41,232 nucleotides of DNA from Bacteroidota bacterium (GTDB lineage: Bacteria; Bacteroidota; Ignavibacteria; Kapaibacteriales; UBA961). A program made the position numbers and the translations under genes. The notes beneath the pieces were generated by a model. That model had not been told where the DNA came from. It did no database searches and saw only the letters and a program-made list of their open reading frames with translations. The stretch lies in the NCBI GenBank assembly GCA_020852855.1, contig JADZAA010000082.1, positions 1-41,232 on the forward strand, written 5' to 3'. Numbering within the stretch: position 1 is the first letter of the stretch; each line of letters opens with the position of its first letter. Below, one piece after another: positions 1 to 8,943 of the stretch.

Positions 1-49
1 CAGAGCGCCACTTACGGTCTGTCGTCAAGTCTGATACGCCGATTTTCAT
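1..49 (-). CDS. 5' end of an unidentified ORF, possibly a transposase (runs off window)
   Basis: Reading the minus strand from an ATG at 49 gives 16 codons, MKIGVSDLTTDRKWRS, before the window edge, with no stop. The fragment is too short to identify. It lies directly downstream of an MFS gene that stops prematurely, and the charged start resembles the N-termini of some DDE transposases as I remember them, so an insertion-sequence gene is a reasonable guess. No terminal inverted repeat or target duplication can be confirmed because the other end is outside the window. It could equally be an ordinary downstream gene or a chance ORF. Confidence 0.25.
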   Translation of the reverse strand, partial: MKIGVSDLTTDRKWRS

Positions 50-120
50 TGTATTGATTATATTGTGATTGACATTTAATTCTCTGCTAAAATAAATAAT
101 TTTAAGACGCTACAACAACT

Positions 121-865
121 CTATTTTATCGGTGTGCCCAGATTTTCAAGGTAAAACGGTATAATCGGCGTAACGAAAACAATAGATATTTGAGTGAAAA
201 TAATCAGCATTAAAATATTGCGCAATTTGGAGTTCGTTGCGGCAAAGCGGAAATTTTTTACAACGGAGGATGACTGCGATTTTTCGCTTACTTCGGGCGG
301 TTCCACAATGTATTTTATGATAATTCCCGCACTTACAAGGCATAAGCTGCCCACGACAAAAAACACATTATTCATGCCTATTAAATCGGAAAGTGCGCCG
401 CCGAACATTGCGCCTACTATGCCGCCGGCAGCTACCGTACTTTGCAGAACTCCTATGGCATATCCGGAACGACCCGGAGGTGTTGTGGCCGAGACAAAAG
501 CGAGAGAGGCGGCTATGAATCCGCTGATTGCGCCCTGTAAAAGACGCAGAATGAAAAGTTGCCATACATTGACGGCAAACCCCATAATAGTCATTGAAAT
601 TGCAAGCCCTATAATTGCCGCGCGAAACCATTAATTTGCGTCCGTAGCGGTCGCCTAGCGCACCCCAAATCGGAGAAGCGATAACCGAAAAAACAAATGG
701 TGCCGAGTTAATTATTCCGCTCCAACGCTGTGCAGATTCGAGGTCTGAAACGCCGAGTGCGCGAACGTATAGCGGCAAAAACGGCAGGCAGGCACTCATT
801 CCTATCATAGCTATGAATTGGGCTGCCCAAAGTATTCGAAGGTTGCGTTGCCAAAGAGGCATCAT
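121..865 (-). pseudogene. MFS multidrug-efflux transporter (MdtG/TetA-like), frameshifted and C-terminally truncated
   Basis: Two overlapping minus-strand ORFs together encode the N-terminal half of a drug:H+ antiporter of the major facilitator superfamily. The first (from 865) gives TM1, TM2 and the family loop motif GDRYGRKLMV. The second continues with NVWQLFILRLLQG, a glycine-rich antiporter-like helix (GAMFGGALSDLIG) and further helices. The reading frames switch near 615-630, around TCGCGCGGC, where removing one base or adding two restores a continuous protein. The second frame then stops after LENLGTPIK, giving about 240 residues, whereas the family is usually about 400, so the C-terminal bundle is missing. 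A double lesion argues for a true pseudogene, although the frameshift alone could be a sequencing error. The truncation point lies about 75 bp from the start of another minus-strand ORF, consistent with an insertion element. Confidence 0.8.
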
Positions 866-906
866 CAGAAGGCGGTTTTATCCGTAAATTTGTGGAGTGT
901 TTAACG

Positions 907-914
907 CAAAATTA
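907..914 (-). promoter_or_regulatory. Possible Bacteroidota-type -7 element upstream of the MFS gene
   Basis: The minus strand reads TAATTTTG here, identical to the -7 box at three better-supported promoters in this window, and lies about 40 bp upstream of the MFS start. No good TTTG -33 partner is present; the nearest is TTTC at 21 bp. The call is therefore weak. Confidence 0.25.
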
Positions 915-948
915 CGAATTGTACGGCTGCGGACTGAAATATGACGAT

Positions 949-967
949 TAAGAAAAGCAATTTCTTA
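949..967. repeat. 19-bp inverted repeat in the divergent intergenic region
   Basis: TAAGAAA-AGCAA-TTTCTTA is a perfect 7-bp inverted repeat with a 5-bp spacer, lying between the MFS start (865) and the WD40 gene start (1059). It could be an operator for either divergent gene. The AT-rich background means it may also be chance. Confidence 0.3.
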
Positions 968-1058
968 GATTTACAGTTCATGTGCCACTTGCGTTGAATG
1001 AAAGCATTTATTCCGATAATCATTGCTTGGGTATACCTGAAATTCATGCGTTTTCTTG

Positions 1059-4000
1059 ATGAAAAAGCCGCGTTTTAATTGGCTCGCAATATTGCATTTT
1101 GCAATGCTCTTTCTTGTGTGTTTGCTTTGCTTGATGCAAGCGACTGCGGGCGAGCGTATTGTCCTTGAGTCAATAAATGCCGGTAAATCGCAATTTGTTT
1201 CCGCAAAGGTATATGTGGCAGACGAGTCCTGGAATATTTACCGTCCGCAATCGCCTTCCGAATTTATTGTGCGGGAGGGAGGCGTATCTATTCCTTTGCA
1301 ATCGTTTTCCTGCCCAACGTCTGCGCCCGTTTTGCCGTGTCCAATTTTGATAATGGCCGATGCTTCGGCGTTATCGGGTGCAAATTCTGCTGTTTGTCGC
1401 AGATTGATTTCCACGCTTGCCGCCGCGCTTCCTTCCGACAGCGCGACACTCGCCGCCGCTGTATTCGGCGAACGCCCGTATTTACTGCAAGATTTCACTA
1501 CAAATAAATCGGCAGTGGCAGCTGCATTCTTTAGTTTCCCGGCCGGCGACGGCAGTAATTTCTCCAATGCCTTGCTTATGCAACCGGCCGGTGCATTGCC
1601 TCTTGTGCGCCGCCATAACGGATCAAAAGCGATAGTGCTTATCACCGACAGCTACGGCGCAATCAATGCCGACTCGGTTATCCGCCTTGCAAACAGTCTG
1701 AATGCTCGTATAATTTGCGTGTCTTTGCAGGCGCAACTTACAGCTGAATTGCGTAGAATTGCAGATGAAACAAGCGGCTTCGTTTTAGAAGATATTAATA
1801 CCGAATCGCGTGCCGAAGAAGCAACACATAGAATATATTGGCAACTCGGCGGCGTTTTACCTTGTGAAATAACTTGGAAATCAATTGAGCCATGCTCCCC
1901 AGGCACGCGCAGCTTCTTAATTGAACACATTCGGACGGGCGCACAATCATTAGCCGGTCCTTTCGGTGCGGCACAGTCGCTTCCGGCACTCGAAGTTTTG
2001 CCGAAATTTATTGATTTCGGTTGCGTCAATCATCAAGACTCTATAGTCGTTACGTTAAAAGCGTCGGGCGGTGCAATTGTATTGCAGTCGGCAATTTCGG
2101 ATAACTCTGATTTTATTGCGGATGTTCCGGCTGAAACAACTATTCAGGACGGCGGCGAATTTAAATTAACCGTTAAATATTCTCCTTCGGATTCACTTTT
2201 CACTTCGGCGCAAATCAATATTCTATCCGACGTTTGCCCTGTTTACTTAACGGCTTCGGCAGGTTGCAACGGACAACGCCTGCGCCCGAAAACGGTAACG
2301 ATTGTTGCGCCCAACGGCGGTGAAGAACTTGTGGCAGGCGATACGGCACATATTGTATGGCGCGGAACGCCCGCCGGCGGAATTACCCGCGCAGAATATA
2401 GTCTTGACGGTGGGATTTCTTGGAAATTTATCGCCGAAGGTAACGGTATGACCTCGTTCGACTGGATAGTGCCCTCGGAAAGCTCGCAGCGATGTTTGCT
2501 TCGGGTTGTATATTTTCGTTCATTAAATCAACAAATTACGCTGAAAGGCCATAACGGTACCGTTAATTCGGCGCGTTTTTCAAACGATGGCGCACTTTTG
2601 GTTACTGCTTCCGCCGATAAAAATATCCGTGTTTTTGATGTAAAAACAGGTGCGAATATTCACGGTTTTCCATTTATTGGCGAAAACAGCGGCGTTAAAT
2701 GTGCCGAGTTTAGCCCCGACGGTAACGATATTGCCGCAGTAGCCGCCGGAAATTTGTCCGTTTACGTTCTGAATGCCGTAACAGGCAAAGAGCATTTTAA
2801 ATTGGACGGGCACAGCGACGGCATAAATACTTGCGAATATAGCCATGACGGAAAATACCTTCTGACAGGCGGGCGCGACCTGACGACGCGATTATGGAAA
2901 ATTGCCGAAAACATAGGTATAGCTTCACTTGTAGGACATTCCGGCGAAGTTACGGGAGCGCGTTTCCGCGAAACAGTTACGAAAATAGGGGCGGACACTT
3001 TACAGTTCTTTACGTTTGCCGCCGGCGATAAAACTATAGCGGATTATATTGCCGCATATCCGCCGGGGAACGTGGAACGCCAATCGTATTCTTTGCCCGT
3101 TGCTGTTCGCGCTGCCTGCTATTCGCCTGTTGCCAAACAATACGCCGTGGCTCTTGCCGGCGGAATAATACGAATCACATCGGATTTGAACAGGTCGGGG
3201 GAGGAGTTGTCCGTACAGACAATAATCAACGACCTCGATTTCAGTCCGGACGGACAATTGATTGCCGTTGCCTGTGAAGACAATTCGGCACGTATTTTTA
3301 ACGTTAAGTCCGGCAAAGAAGTTACTGTTTTCAAAGGACATACAAGCGCAGTTTTATCTGTCAGATTCAGCCGTGACGGTACGCGAATTGCAACCGCCGC
3401 CGCCGATAGCTCGGCTCGTATTTGGGATGTAAACATAATGCCGATACAGGCCGATACGTCCAATAATTTTTGGCGTATGGGGATAAAAAGGCTATGGGCC
3501 AAACCTTGTGATTTTGGCGCGGTTGCAGTCGGCTCTGTGAGCGATTCGTCATTTACCGCTGCCGTTTGCAACGGAGGATCCCTTCTTGCTACCATAGACT
3601 CAGTTGTTATTTCTTCCGGTACTTCGCAGTTCGAGGTATCCGGCGGTTTCCCGAGAACTCTTGTGCCCGACTCATGCGCTTCGATTCGCTTGCGCTTTAT
3701 GCCAACCGAAGAGAAAACTTATTCGGCGGTTTGCAGTGTCTATAGCGGTGGCCGCATAGCGCGTGAATTTGCCGTTTCCGGCGTTGGAACTCGTGTTGCT
3801 CTTCAAACAGTTTCGATTATAGATTTCGGTTTTACGGAAACCGGCACTTTCAAAGATTCGGCTGTTCGCATTCTTATTCGCAATAATTCCGCAGTTGCAC
3901 TTAGTATCGATTCTGTAAAACTTGCCTCGACCTCGGCCGGCTTCGGCGTTCTCGATGCCGGAAATACTACGCTTGCACCGGGAGAAATACGCTCAATGGA

Positions 4001-4826
4001 GCTCAGGTTTGAGCCTCTTCAAAACGGCCGCCGTTCCGACCGCCTGCAAATTCATTACTCGGAATCCGGCCGTCCGAACATAACGGGAGAAACTGTGGCG
4101 GCCGACCTTTTCGGCGAGGGAATTTGTACGCCCACAAGCGGCTTTGCCCGAATTGTACCTGCCGATAATCGTATGGAAACCGAATCCGGCAGACAAATTC
4201 GAGTGAAAATCGGAGTTGTGCCGCCGGACGACATTCCTGTTGAAAAATTGCCTGCAAGTTTTTCTGCTACCGTACAATGCAATGCTTCGTTATTATTGCC
4301 AATCACCGATTCTCTTCGCGGAACGGTTTCAGGTGGTGTACGAACGTTTAAAATTCGCGGTATACGCTTGCCAGGTCAGGATGTTCTGATTTCGCTCGAT
4401 TTTTACACGGCGTTCGGCGACGCAGACTCTACGGCGGTGGAAATTACGGATTTTAATTGGCCCGGCTGTATTCCTTTCGCACTTCCACGGCCTGTATACG
4501 TGGTATTTTCGGACATTTGCCGTGCGGGTGAAAAACCGCGAAGATTTGTAAACGGCGATAAAAAACTTTATCTGGCTATAGATCCAAATCCGATAATCGA
4601 AAAAGGCAACGGCAATATTAAATTCGGATTGCGCGAAACCGGATTGGCACGTTTGCGCCTGACGGATTTATCGGGCAGAACATTACGTACGTTTGCGGAC
4701 GGCATATACGAAGCGGGCGAATATAGCGCAACGGCCGATTACGATTCTATGGCAGCCGGACTTTATATGCTCGTTCTTGAAACTCCCACAAAAGTAATTT
4801 CCACTCTATTGCCGATTACCCGATAA
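1059..4826 (+). CDS. Secreted multidomain protein: VWA-like, ASH repeats, WD40 propeller, T9SS sorting domain
   Basis: This 1255-residue protein is probably exported and anchored at the cell surface through the type IX system. It has an N-terminal signal segment (LAILHFAMLFLVCLLCLM), then a VWA-like region (about 70-270) with an incomplete MIDAS-like DASALS. ASH/anchor-D modules follow at about 315-410, 813-900 and 917-1010 (for example FIDFGCVNHQDSIVV). An Ig-like segment (VAPNGGEE) lies near 412. About seven WD40 blades span about 490-790, with motifs such as SADKNIRVFDV and AADSSARIWDV. The last 85 residues (LAIDPNPI, then LTDLSGRTLRTF and AAGLYMLVLE) form a typical T9SS type A sorting domain. 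The ORF track starts at a TTG three bases upstream; the ATG at 1059 is preferred. The stop overlaps the next start (TAATG). The role is unknown; the propeller and ASH modules suggest a binding scaffold rather than an enzyme. Confidence 0.88.
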   Translation: MKKPRFNWLAILHFAMLFLVCLLCLMQATAGERIVLESINAGKSQFVSAKVYVADESWNIYRPQSPSEFIVREGGVSIPLQSFSCPTSAPVLPCPILIMADASALSGANSAVCRRLISTLAAALPSDSATLAAAVFGERPYLLQDFTTNKSAVAAAFFSFPAGDGSNFSNALLMQPAGALPLVRRHNGSKAIVLITDSYGAINADSVIRLANSLNARIICVSLQAQLTAELRRIADETSGFVLEDINTESRAEEATHRIYWQLGGVLPCEITWKSIEPCSPGTRSFLIEHIRTGAQSLAGPFGAAQSLPALEVLPKFIDFGCVNHQDSIVVTLKASGGAIVLQSAISDNSDFIADVPAETTIQDGGEFKLTVKYSPSDSLFTSAQINILSDVCPVYLTASAGCNGQRLRPKTVTIVAPNGGEELVAGDTAHIVWRGTPAGGITRAEYSLDGGISWKFIAEGNGMTSFDWIVPSESSQRCLLRVVYFRSLNQQITLKGHNGTVNSARFSNDGALLVTASADKNIRVFDVKTGANIHGFPFIGENSGVKCAEFSPDGNDIAAVAAGNLSVYVLNAVTGKEHFKLDGHSDGINTCEYSHDGKYLLTGGRDLTTRLWKIAENIGIASLVGHSGEVTGARFRETVTKIGADTLQFFTFAAGDKTIADYIAAYPPGNVERQSYSLPVAVRAACYSPVAKQYAVALAGGIIRITSDLNRSGEELSVQTIINDLDFSPDGQLIAVACEDNSARIFNVKSGKEVTVFKGHTSAVLSVRFSRDGTRIATAAADSSARIWDVNIMPIQADTSNNFWRMGIKRLWAKPCDFGAVAVGSVSDSSFTAAVCNGGSLLATIDSVVISSGTSQFEVSGGFPRTLVPDSCASIRLRFMPTEEKTYSAVCSVYSGGRIAREFAVSGVGTRVALQTVSIIDFGFTETGTFKDSAVRILIRNNSAVALSIDSVKLASTSAGFGVLDAGNTTLAPGEIRSMELRFEPLQNGRRSDRLQIHYSESGRPNITGETVAADLFGEGICTPTSGFARIVPADNRMETESGRQIRVKIGVVPPDDIPVEKLPASFSATVQCNASLLLPITDSLRGTVSGGVRTFKIRGIRLPGQDVLISLDFYTAFGDADSTAVEITDFNWPGCIPFALPRPVYVVFSDICRAGEKPRRFVNGDKKLYLAIDPNPIIEKGNGNIKFGLRETGLARLRLTDLSGRTLRTFADGIYEAGEYSATADYDSMAAGLYMLVLETPTKVISTLLPITR

Positions 4827-5611
4827 TGACCATATTCAGCTTCCGGGCATTGGCATTGCTCGCAACTATATGTATCGCAACAAATTGCGATGCCCAAACC
4901 GAATCCTCCGAATTGTCTTCGCAATTTCGTTTCGGTGCCGGACTTTTCGGCAGTCTGTATTTTCATTCGGCCGGATTCTCAGGCTTGCCCGGCGTTTCCA
5001 CTTGTTGTCCGTATTACGAAAATGGCTCCGGCTTGGGGCTTGGTGCTGCCGCATTTTTCCAAAAGCCGCTTGCACCCGCATTTTCGCTTTCGCTTTGGGG
5101 CGGCGCGTCCGATATAGTAGCCGGATTCACTTCGATTGAAGAAAAAACCGTTATAGTTGATAATACTGTGCAATCGGCGACTATTCAGCATATTCTCGAA
5201 ACAAATATTGCCGCTTTGTATTTCGAAATGCAACTCTCGGCGCAATTTTCAACACTTTTTTCGGGCTTTATCGGTATGAGGGGCGATTTCTTTGCAACTT
5301 CGTCTTTTAGACAGCGCGAAGAGCTCGTAATTCCCGAAACCGGTTCGTTCGAAACAGGAACGCGTGTTCGCAATGAAAGGTCTGGCGCGTTGCCGGGAAT
5401 AAATCGCGGCTTGATATCGCCGATACTCGGTATTCGCTTCGATGTTCCGCTTAATGCAGAGCGCACAATGTTTTTGCTTCCTGAACTGTCTTTCGGACTG
5501 AGCGTTACCGATGCAACGGGATTTGCGCCGTGGGGCGTTCGGCAAATTCGCGCGGGTGCAACTTTCGGCTGGCAGTTTCAAAAAGATTTGGAATTTATTC
5601 GCGAAAAATAA
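4826..5611 (+). CDS. Predicted outer-membrane beta-barrel protein
   Basis: This 261-residue protein begins with a signal peptide (RALALLATICIATNCDAQ) and continues with alternating hydrophobic and aromatic strands, glycine-rich turns and a late strand (IRAGATFGWQFQ). This is the pattern of small outer-membrane barrels (OmpW or porin-family type) in Bacteroidota. I recognise no specific family. Its ATG shares one base with the stop of the preceding T9SS cargo gene, so the two are probably translated together. That suggests the barrel helps anchor, modify or partner the upstream surface protein, which is inference from gene order only. Confidence 0.75.
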   Translation: MTIFSFRALALLATICIATNCDAQTESSELSSQFRFGAGLFGSLYFHSAGFSGLPGVSTCCPYYENGSGLGLGAAAFFQKPLAPAFSLSLWGGASDIVAGFTSIEEKTVIVDNTVQSATIQHILETNIAALYFEMQLSAQFSTLFSGFIGMRGDFFATSSFRQREELVIPETGSFETGTRVRNERSGALPGINRGLISPILGIRFDVPLNAERTMFLLPELSFGLSVTDATGFAPWGVRQIRAGATFGWQFQKDLEFIREK

Positions 5612-5750
5612 TGCCGTTAGATATCCCCGATCTGTATAGTAAATAAATAATTCGGAAAATATATTTTACAACCTTAACTCATTTATCATAATAACTTACG
5701 TAATAAAGGCAAATTCTCTTGCTTTTTACGGTGAAAATTAACGAAAAGAA

Positions 5751-7325
5751 ATGACAGAACTTCAAAAAGAAATAGAGCGTCGGCGAACGGTAGCCATTAT
5801 TTCGCATCCCGATGCCGGAAAAACCACATTAACCGAAAAATTGCTTTTATACTCCGGTGCTATACGTGCCGCCGGTACGGTAACGGGCGGAAAACGCTCT
5901 TCGACTACTTCGGATTGGATGGGCATAGAGCAAGAGCGCGGGATTTCGGTGTCGTCAAGTGCGATGCGTGTGGAGTACGACGGCTCGCTGCTGAACATAC
6001 TCGACACGCCCGGACACCAGGATTTCAGCGAAGATACCTATAGAACTCTTATGGCGGTAGATTGTGCAATAATGTTGCTCGATGCCGGCAAAGGTGTTGA
6101 GGAACAAACGGTTAAGCTCTTTAAAGTGTGCCGCGACCGAGGCATTCCGATTATTACTTTTATCAATAAAATGGACAGGCCGGCACTTTCACCCTTTGAA
6201 CTGCTCGATAATGTGGAAAATGTGCTGAATATAACGGCCGTACCGATGACTTGGCCGGTTGGTGACGGAACGGAGTTTCGCGGCGTTTATGATAGAACTG
6301 AACGCCGGTTTTTCTTTTTCGAGAAAACCGTTGGCGGAATGTATCGCGCACCGGTTACAATGTCCGACTTGCGGAATAATACTGTTTCGGCACAATTAGG
6401 CACGGCCACTCATGCAAAACTAATCGAAGATGTTGAACTTATTGAGGGTGCATTGCCGGAATTTACGATGGAAGAATTTTTAAGCGAAAAAATAACTCCG
6501 GTTTTCTTTGGCAGCGCCATAAATAATTTCGGCGTTGAAAATTTTCTGCAACAGCTTATCACTCTTGCACCGCCGCCGCAGCCCGTTATGTCAGATGCCG
6601 GCGAAATTGCTCCCGACTTCGAGATGTTTTCGGGATTCGTATATAAAATGCAGGCGAATATGAATAAATCTCATCGCGACAGAATAGCGTTTTTGCGAAT
6701 AGTCAGCGGTAAATTCACACGGGGAATGACGGTAATGCACGCACGTTCCAAACGCGAAACAAAACTTAACTATCCGTTCCAAATATTCGGACAAGATAGG
6801 GCGATTATAGACGAGGCATATCCGGGTGATGTTATCGGACTTATCAATCCGGGATTGTTTTCGGTTGGCGACGTTCTATCAAGCGGCACGGCGTACTCGA
6901 TTCCGCAATTTCCGCGATTTGCTCCCGAAATTTTTGCAAAAGTTATGCCCTACGGCGGCTCCATCGGCAAAAGTTTCAGAAAGGGGATAGAACAGCTTGG
7001 CGAGGAAGGAGTTATACAGATTTTTACGGACGCACAACGCTCGCCGTACCCGCTGATTGCTGCGGTGGGAGAGCTGCAACTGCAAGTATTTCAATGGCGT
7101 ATGGAATCGGAATATAATGAAAAAACAACGCTTGAACGATTGCCTTATACGCGGCTTCGCTGGTTGGGCAACGGCGAACGTCCGCAATCATCGTTCGGTG
7201 CATTTGCTTTCGACGAGCTGGAACGTCCGGTGATAATGTTCAAAAATGATTGGGAACTGAATTATACCGCCGAACGCTCAAAGTCAAGTATTTTTCTGGA
7301 AAGTCCGCCCAAAAATGTGGTATAG
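5751..7325 (+). CDS. prfC: Peptide chain release factor 3 (RF3)
   Basis: RF3 is a translational GTPase that removes RF1/RF2 from the ribosome after peptide release. The 524-residue length matches the family (about 529 in E. coli). GTPase motifs are complete: P-loop HPDAGKTT at 19-26, switch region near EQERGISVSSS, DTPGHQD at 85-91, NKMD at 139-142, and a G5-like FFGSAINNFGV near 260. The RF3-typical signature WMGIEQERGISV and the C-terminal region YRWRMESEYN-like (VFQWRMESEYN) are present. An intergenic gap of 139 bp precedes it, with no clear promoter box. It converges with the PLP decarboxylase gene, 41 bp separating the two stops. Nothing suggests loss of function. Confidence 0.97.
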   Translation: MTELQKEIERRRTVAIISHPDAGKTTLTEKLLLYSGAIRAAGTVTGGKRSSTTSDWMGIEQERGISVSSSAMRVEYDGSLLNILDTPGHQDFSEDTYRTLMAVDCAIMLLDAGKGVEEQTVKLFKVCRDRGIPIITFINKMDRPALSPFELLDNVENVLNITAVPMTWPVGDGTEFRGVYDRTERRFFFFEKTVGGMYRAPVTMSDLRNNTVSAQLGTATHAKLIEDVELIEGALPEFTMEEFLSEKITPVFFGSAINNFGVENFLQQLITLAPPPQPVMSDAGEIAPDFEMFSGFVYKMQANMNKSHRDRIAFLRIVSGKFTRGMTVMHARSKRETKLNYPFQIFGQDRAIIDEAYPGDVIGLINPGLFSVGDVLSSGTAYSIPQFPRFAPEIFAKVMPYGGSIGKSFRKGIEQLGEEGVIQIFTDAQRSPYPLIAAVGELQLQVFQWRMESEYNEKTTLERLPYTRLRWLGNGERPQSSFGAFAFDELERPVIMFKNDWELNYTAERSKSSIFLESPPKNVV

Positions 7326-7366
7326 CGGTAGATTCCGGCATATTTAAGACTGTTGTTTTTGCCGAA

Positions 7367-8845
7367 TTAAACCGTTCTTGCCGCCAAATCACATTCAATC
7401 TCTTTTTTCAAGCAGCGGCTAATCATTGCTGCGGCTGCATCTATTGTTTCTTTTTTTGTTCTGAACGATAAAATCGCTATTCGTATCACATATTCTCCGT
7501 TAATTACCGAAGAGCTTAGAAATACGTCGCCGTCTTCGTGAATTGCCTCCATAAGGCGTTTATTTCTTTCGTCAGGTTGTGATTTGAACGGATAGCGGAA
7601 ATAACTGATTGATAAATCGGGCTCGGGGCCTAATTGAAAGCCGAGCCTGCGCAATTTGTTCCTAAAATAACGTACAAGCAGCAGTTTTTCTTCAAGACAA
7701 GCGACAAATGGCTCTAATCCGTGAATTTTTAACGGCAACCAAACGCGCATACCTCTGAAATGTTTGGTCAATTCGGGTGATAAATTGGAAGAACTGCGAA
7801 CCAATTCTTCATTAGCCGCGTCCTGCATATAATTTGCGTTGTAATGATGCGAGTACAAAACCGCTGATTTATCTTTTATCAGCACACCACGAACGCCGTA
7901 TGGTATGAACATACCCTTGTGCGGGTCTGTTACTACGGAATCTGCACGCTCAATCCCATTAAAAAGTTCGCGCTTAGATGTTAAAATAAAAAAACCGCCG
8001 TAAGCTGCATCAATATGCAACCAAATTTTATGCTTTTCGGCAATATCGGCAATAGCATCGAGAGGGTCAACCGCGCCCGTATCCGTCGCGCCGGCAGTGG
8101 CAACTATAAGAAAAGGTGTCAGGCCGTTTGCAATGTCGCTTTCAGTTTGCAAGGCAAGAGCCGCCACATTCATTCGACGTTGCTTGTCGAGAGGAACAGT
8201 ACGAATGATTACATCTTCCAAGCCTATTATCCTCAATGCCTTATGCGTGGAGTGATGTGTTTGCTCACTTAAATAAACTACACTTTTCCGTATTTTCTCA
8301 TTTTTAACGCGATGTTTATCGCGTGCGGCGGTAAAAGCGATTAACGTGGAAATTGAGCCGCCCGAAGCAAGAATGCCCACAGATTCTTCGGGAAATGAAA
8401 AAATAGTTTTCAACCAGTTTGCGACCTCATTTTCGATGGTGGCGGCACCGGGCGAGGCAAAATATTCGCCGGCGAAAGGATTGGTTACGGCGGCTATGAA
8501 ATCCGCGATTGCCGAAATGAATATTCCGCCACCTGGAATATATCCTAAGTGTTTGCCGGACGCGGCGTTAATACCATTTTCGGCTACTTCTTTGCGATAT
8601 AATTCCAGGGTGTCGCGAAGCGACGATTTATCGCCGTTCAGATTTAGATTTTCAGCTTTCTTTTTATTGAAGGCTTTTGCGGAATTTAAGCCGCCTATAA
8701 ATTTGTCGGCAAAATCGGCCGTTGCTTTTATCGTTTCCAATCTTTCGGAATCGGAGATTTCAAGTTGTCGGCTGATTCTGTCAAGTCGGTCAAGTTCGTC
8801 AAGCAATTCACTGTCGTTTTGATACATATCTGTTTTCTGCGGCAT
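7367..8845 (-). CDS. PLP-dependent group II decarboxylase (glutamate/aromatic amino acid decarboxylase family)
   Basis: This 492-residue cytosolic enzyme belongs to fold-type I PLP decarboxylases, which release CO2 from an amino acid to give an amine. The PLP lysine lies in VTDPHKGMF (about K310). The conserved HIDAAYGG with its pyridine-binding aspartate is at 277-284, the stacking histidine in SEQTHHSTHKA near 197, and the phosphate-binding GGSISTLIAF near 162. Residues 1-90 form the usual helical N-terminal segment. The substrate cannot be read from sequence: glutamate, aromatic amino acids and cysteine sulfinate are all possible. It is the last gene of a minus-strand run and is separated from the transglutaminase-fold gene by 98 bp that contain a strong GC hairpin. 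The start MPQKTD was taken from the track; a second Met at residue 7 is possible. Confidence 0.9.
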   Translation of the reverse strand: MPQKTDMYQNDSELLDELDRLDRISRQLEISDSERLETIKATADFADKFIGGLNSAKAFNKKKAENLNLNGDKSSLRDTLELYRKEVAENGINAASGKHLGYIPGGGIFISAIADFIAAVTNPFAGEYFASPGAATIENEVANWLKTIFSFPEESVGILASGGSISTLIAFTAARDKHRVKNEKIRKSVVYLSEQTHHSTHKALRIIGLEDVIIRTVPLDKQRRMNVAALALQTESDIANGLTPFLIVATAGATDTGAVDPLDAIADIAEKHKIWLHIDAAYGGFFILTSKRELFNGIERADSVVTDPHKGMFIPYGVRGVLIKDKSAVLYSHHYNANYMQDAANEELVRSSSNLSPELTKHFRGMRVWLPLKIHGLEPFVACLEEKLLLVRYFRNKLRRLGFQLGPEPDLSISYFRYPFKSQPDERNKRLMEAIHEDGDVFLSSSVINGEYVIRIAILSFRTKKETIDAAAAMISRCLKKEIECDLAARTV

Positions 8846-8864
8846 TGTGCGTTAATCAGGTAAA

Positions 8865-8887
8865 CGCCGCCGTTTGATGCGGCGGCG
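8865..8887 (-). terminator. GC-rich hairpin between the transglutaminase-fold gene and the decarboxylase gene
   Basis: CGCCGCCG-TTTGATG-CGGCGGCG is a perfect 8-bp stem with a 7-nt loop. On the minus strand it follows the stop at 8944 and is followed by only three T residues, so it is a weak intrinsic terminator at best. It could also act as an mRNA stabiliser or attenuator ahead of the decarboxylase at 8845. Confidence 0.5.
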
Positions 8888-8943
8888 AATATTTCACAAA
8901 TAAAAATTTGCAGTTTCAGTCGGCAGCAATAGATTGCGGGAAA

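Noticed and set aside
7326-7366. Possible bidirectional terminator between prfC and the decarboxylase gene
   Set aside because: Only a 5-bp CGGCA/TGCCG pairing with a 19-nt loop is present, too weak to report.
8346-8822. 158-aa plus-strand ORF
   Set aside because: It is antisense to the N-terminal part of the PLP decarboxylase, which has strong family motifs.
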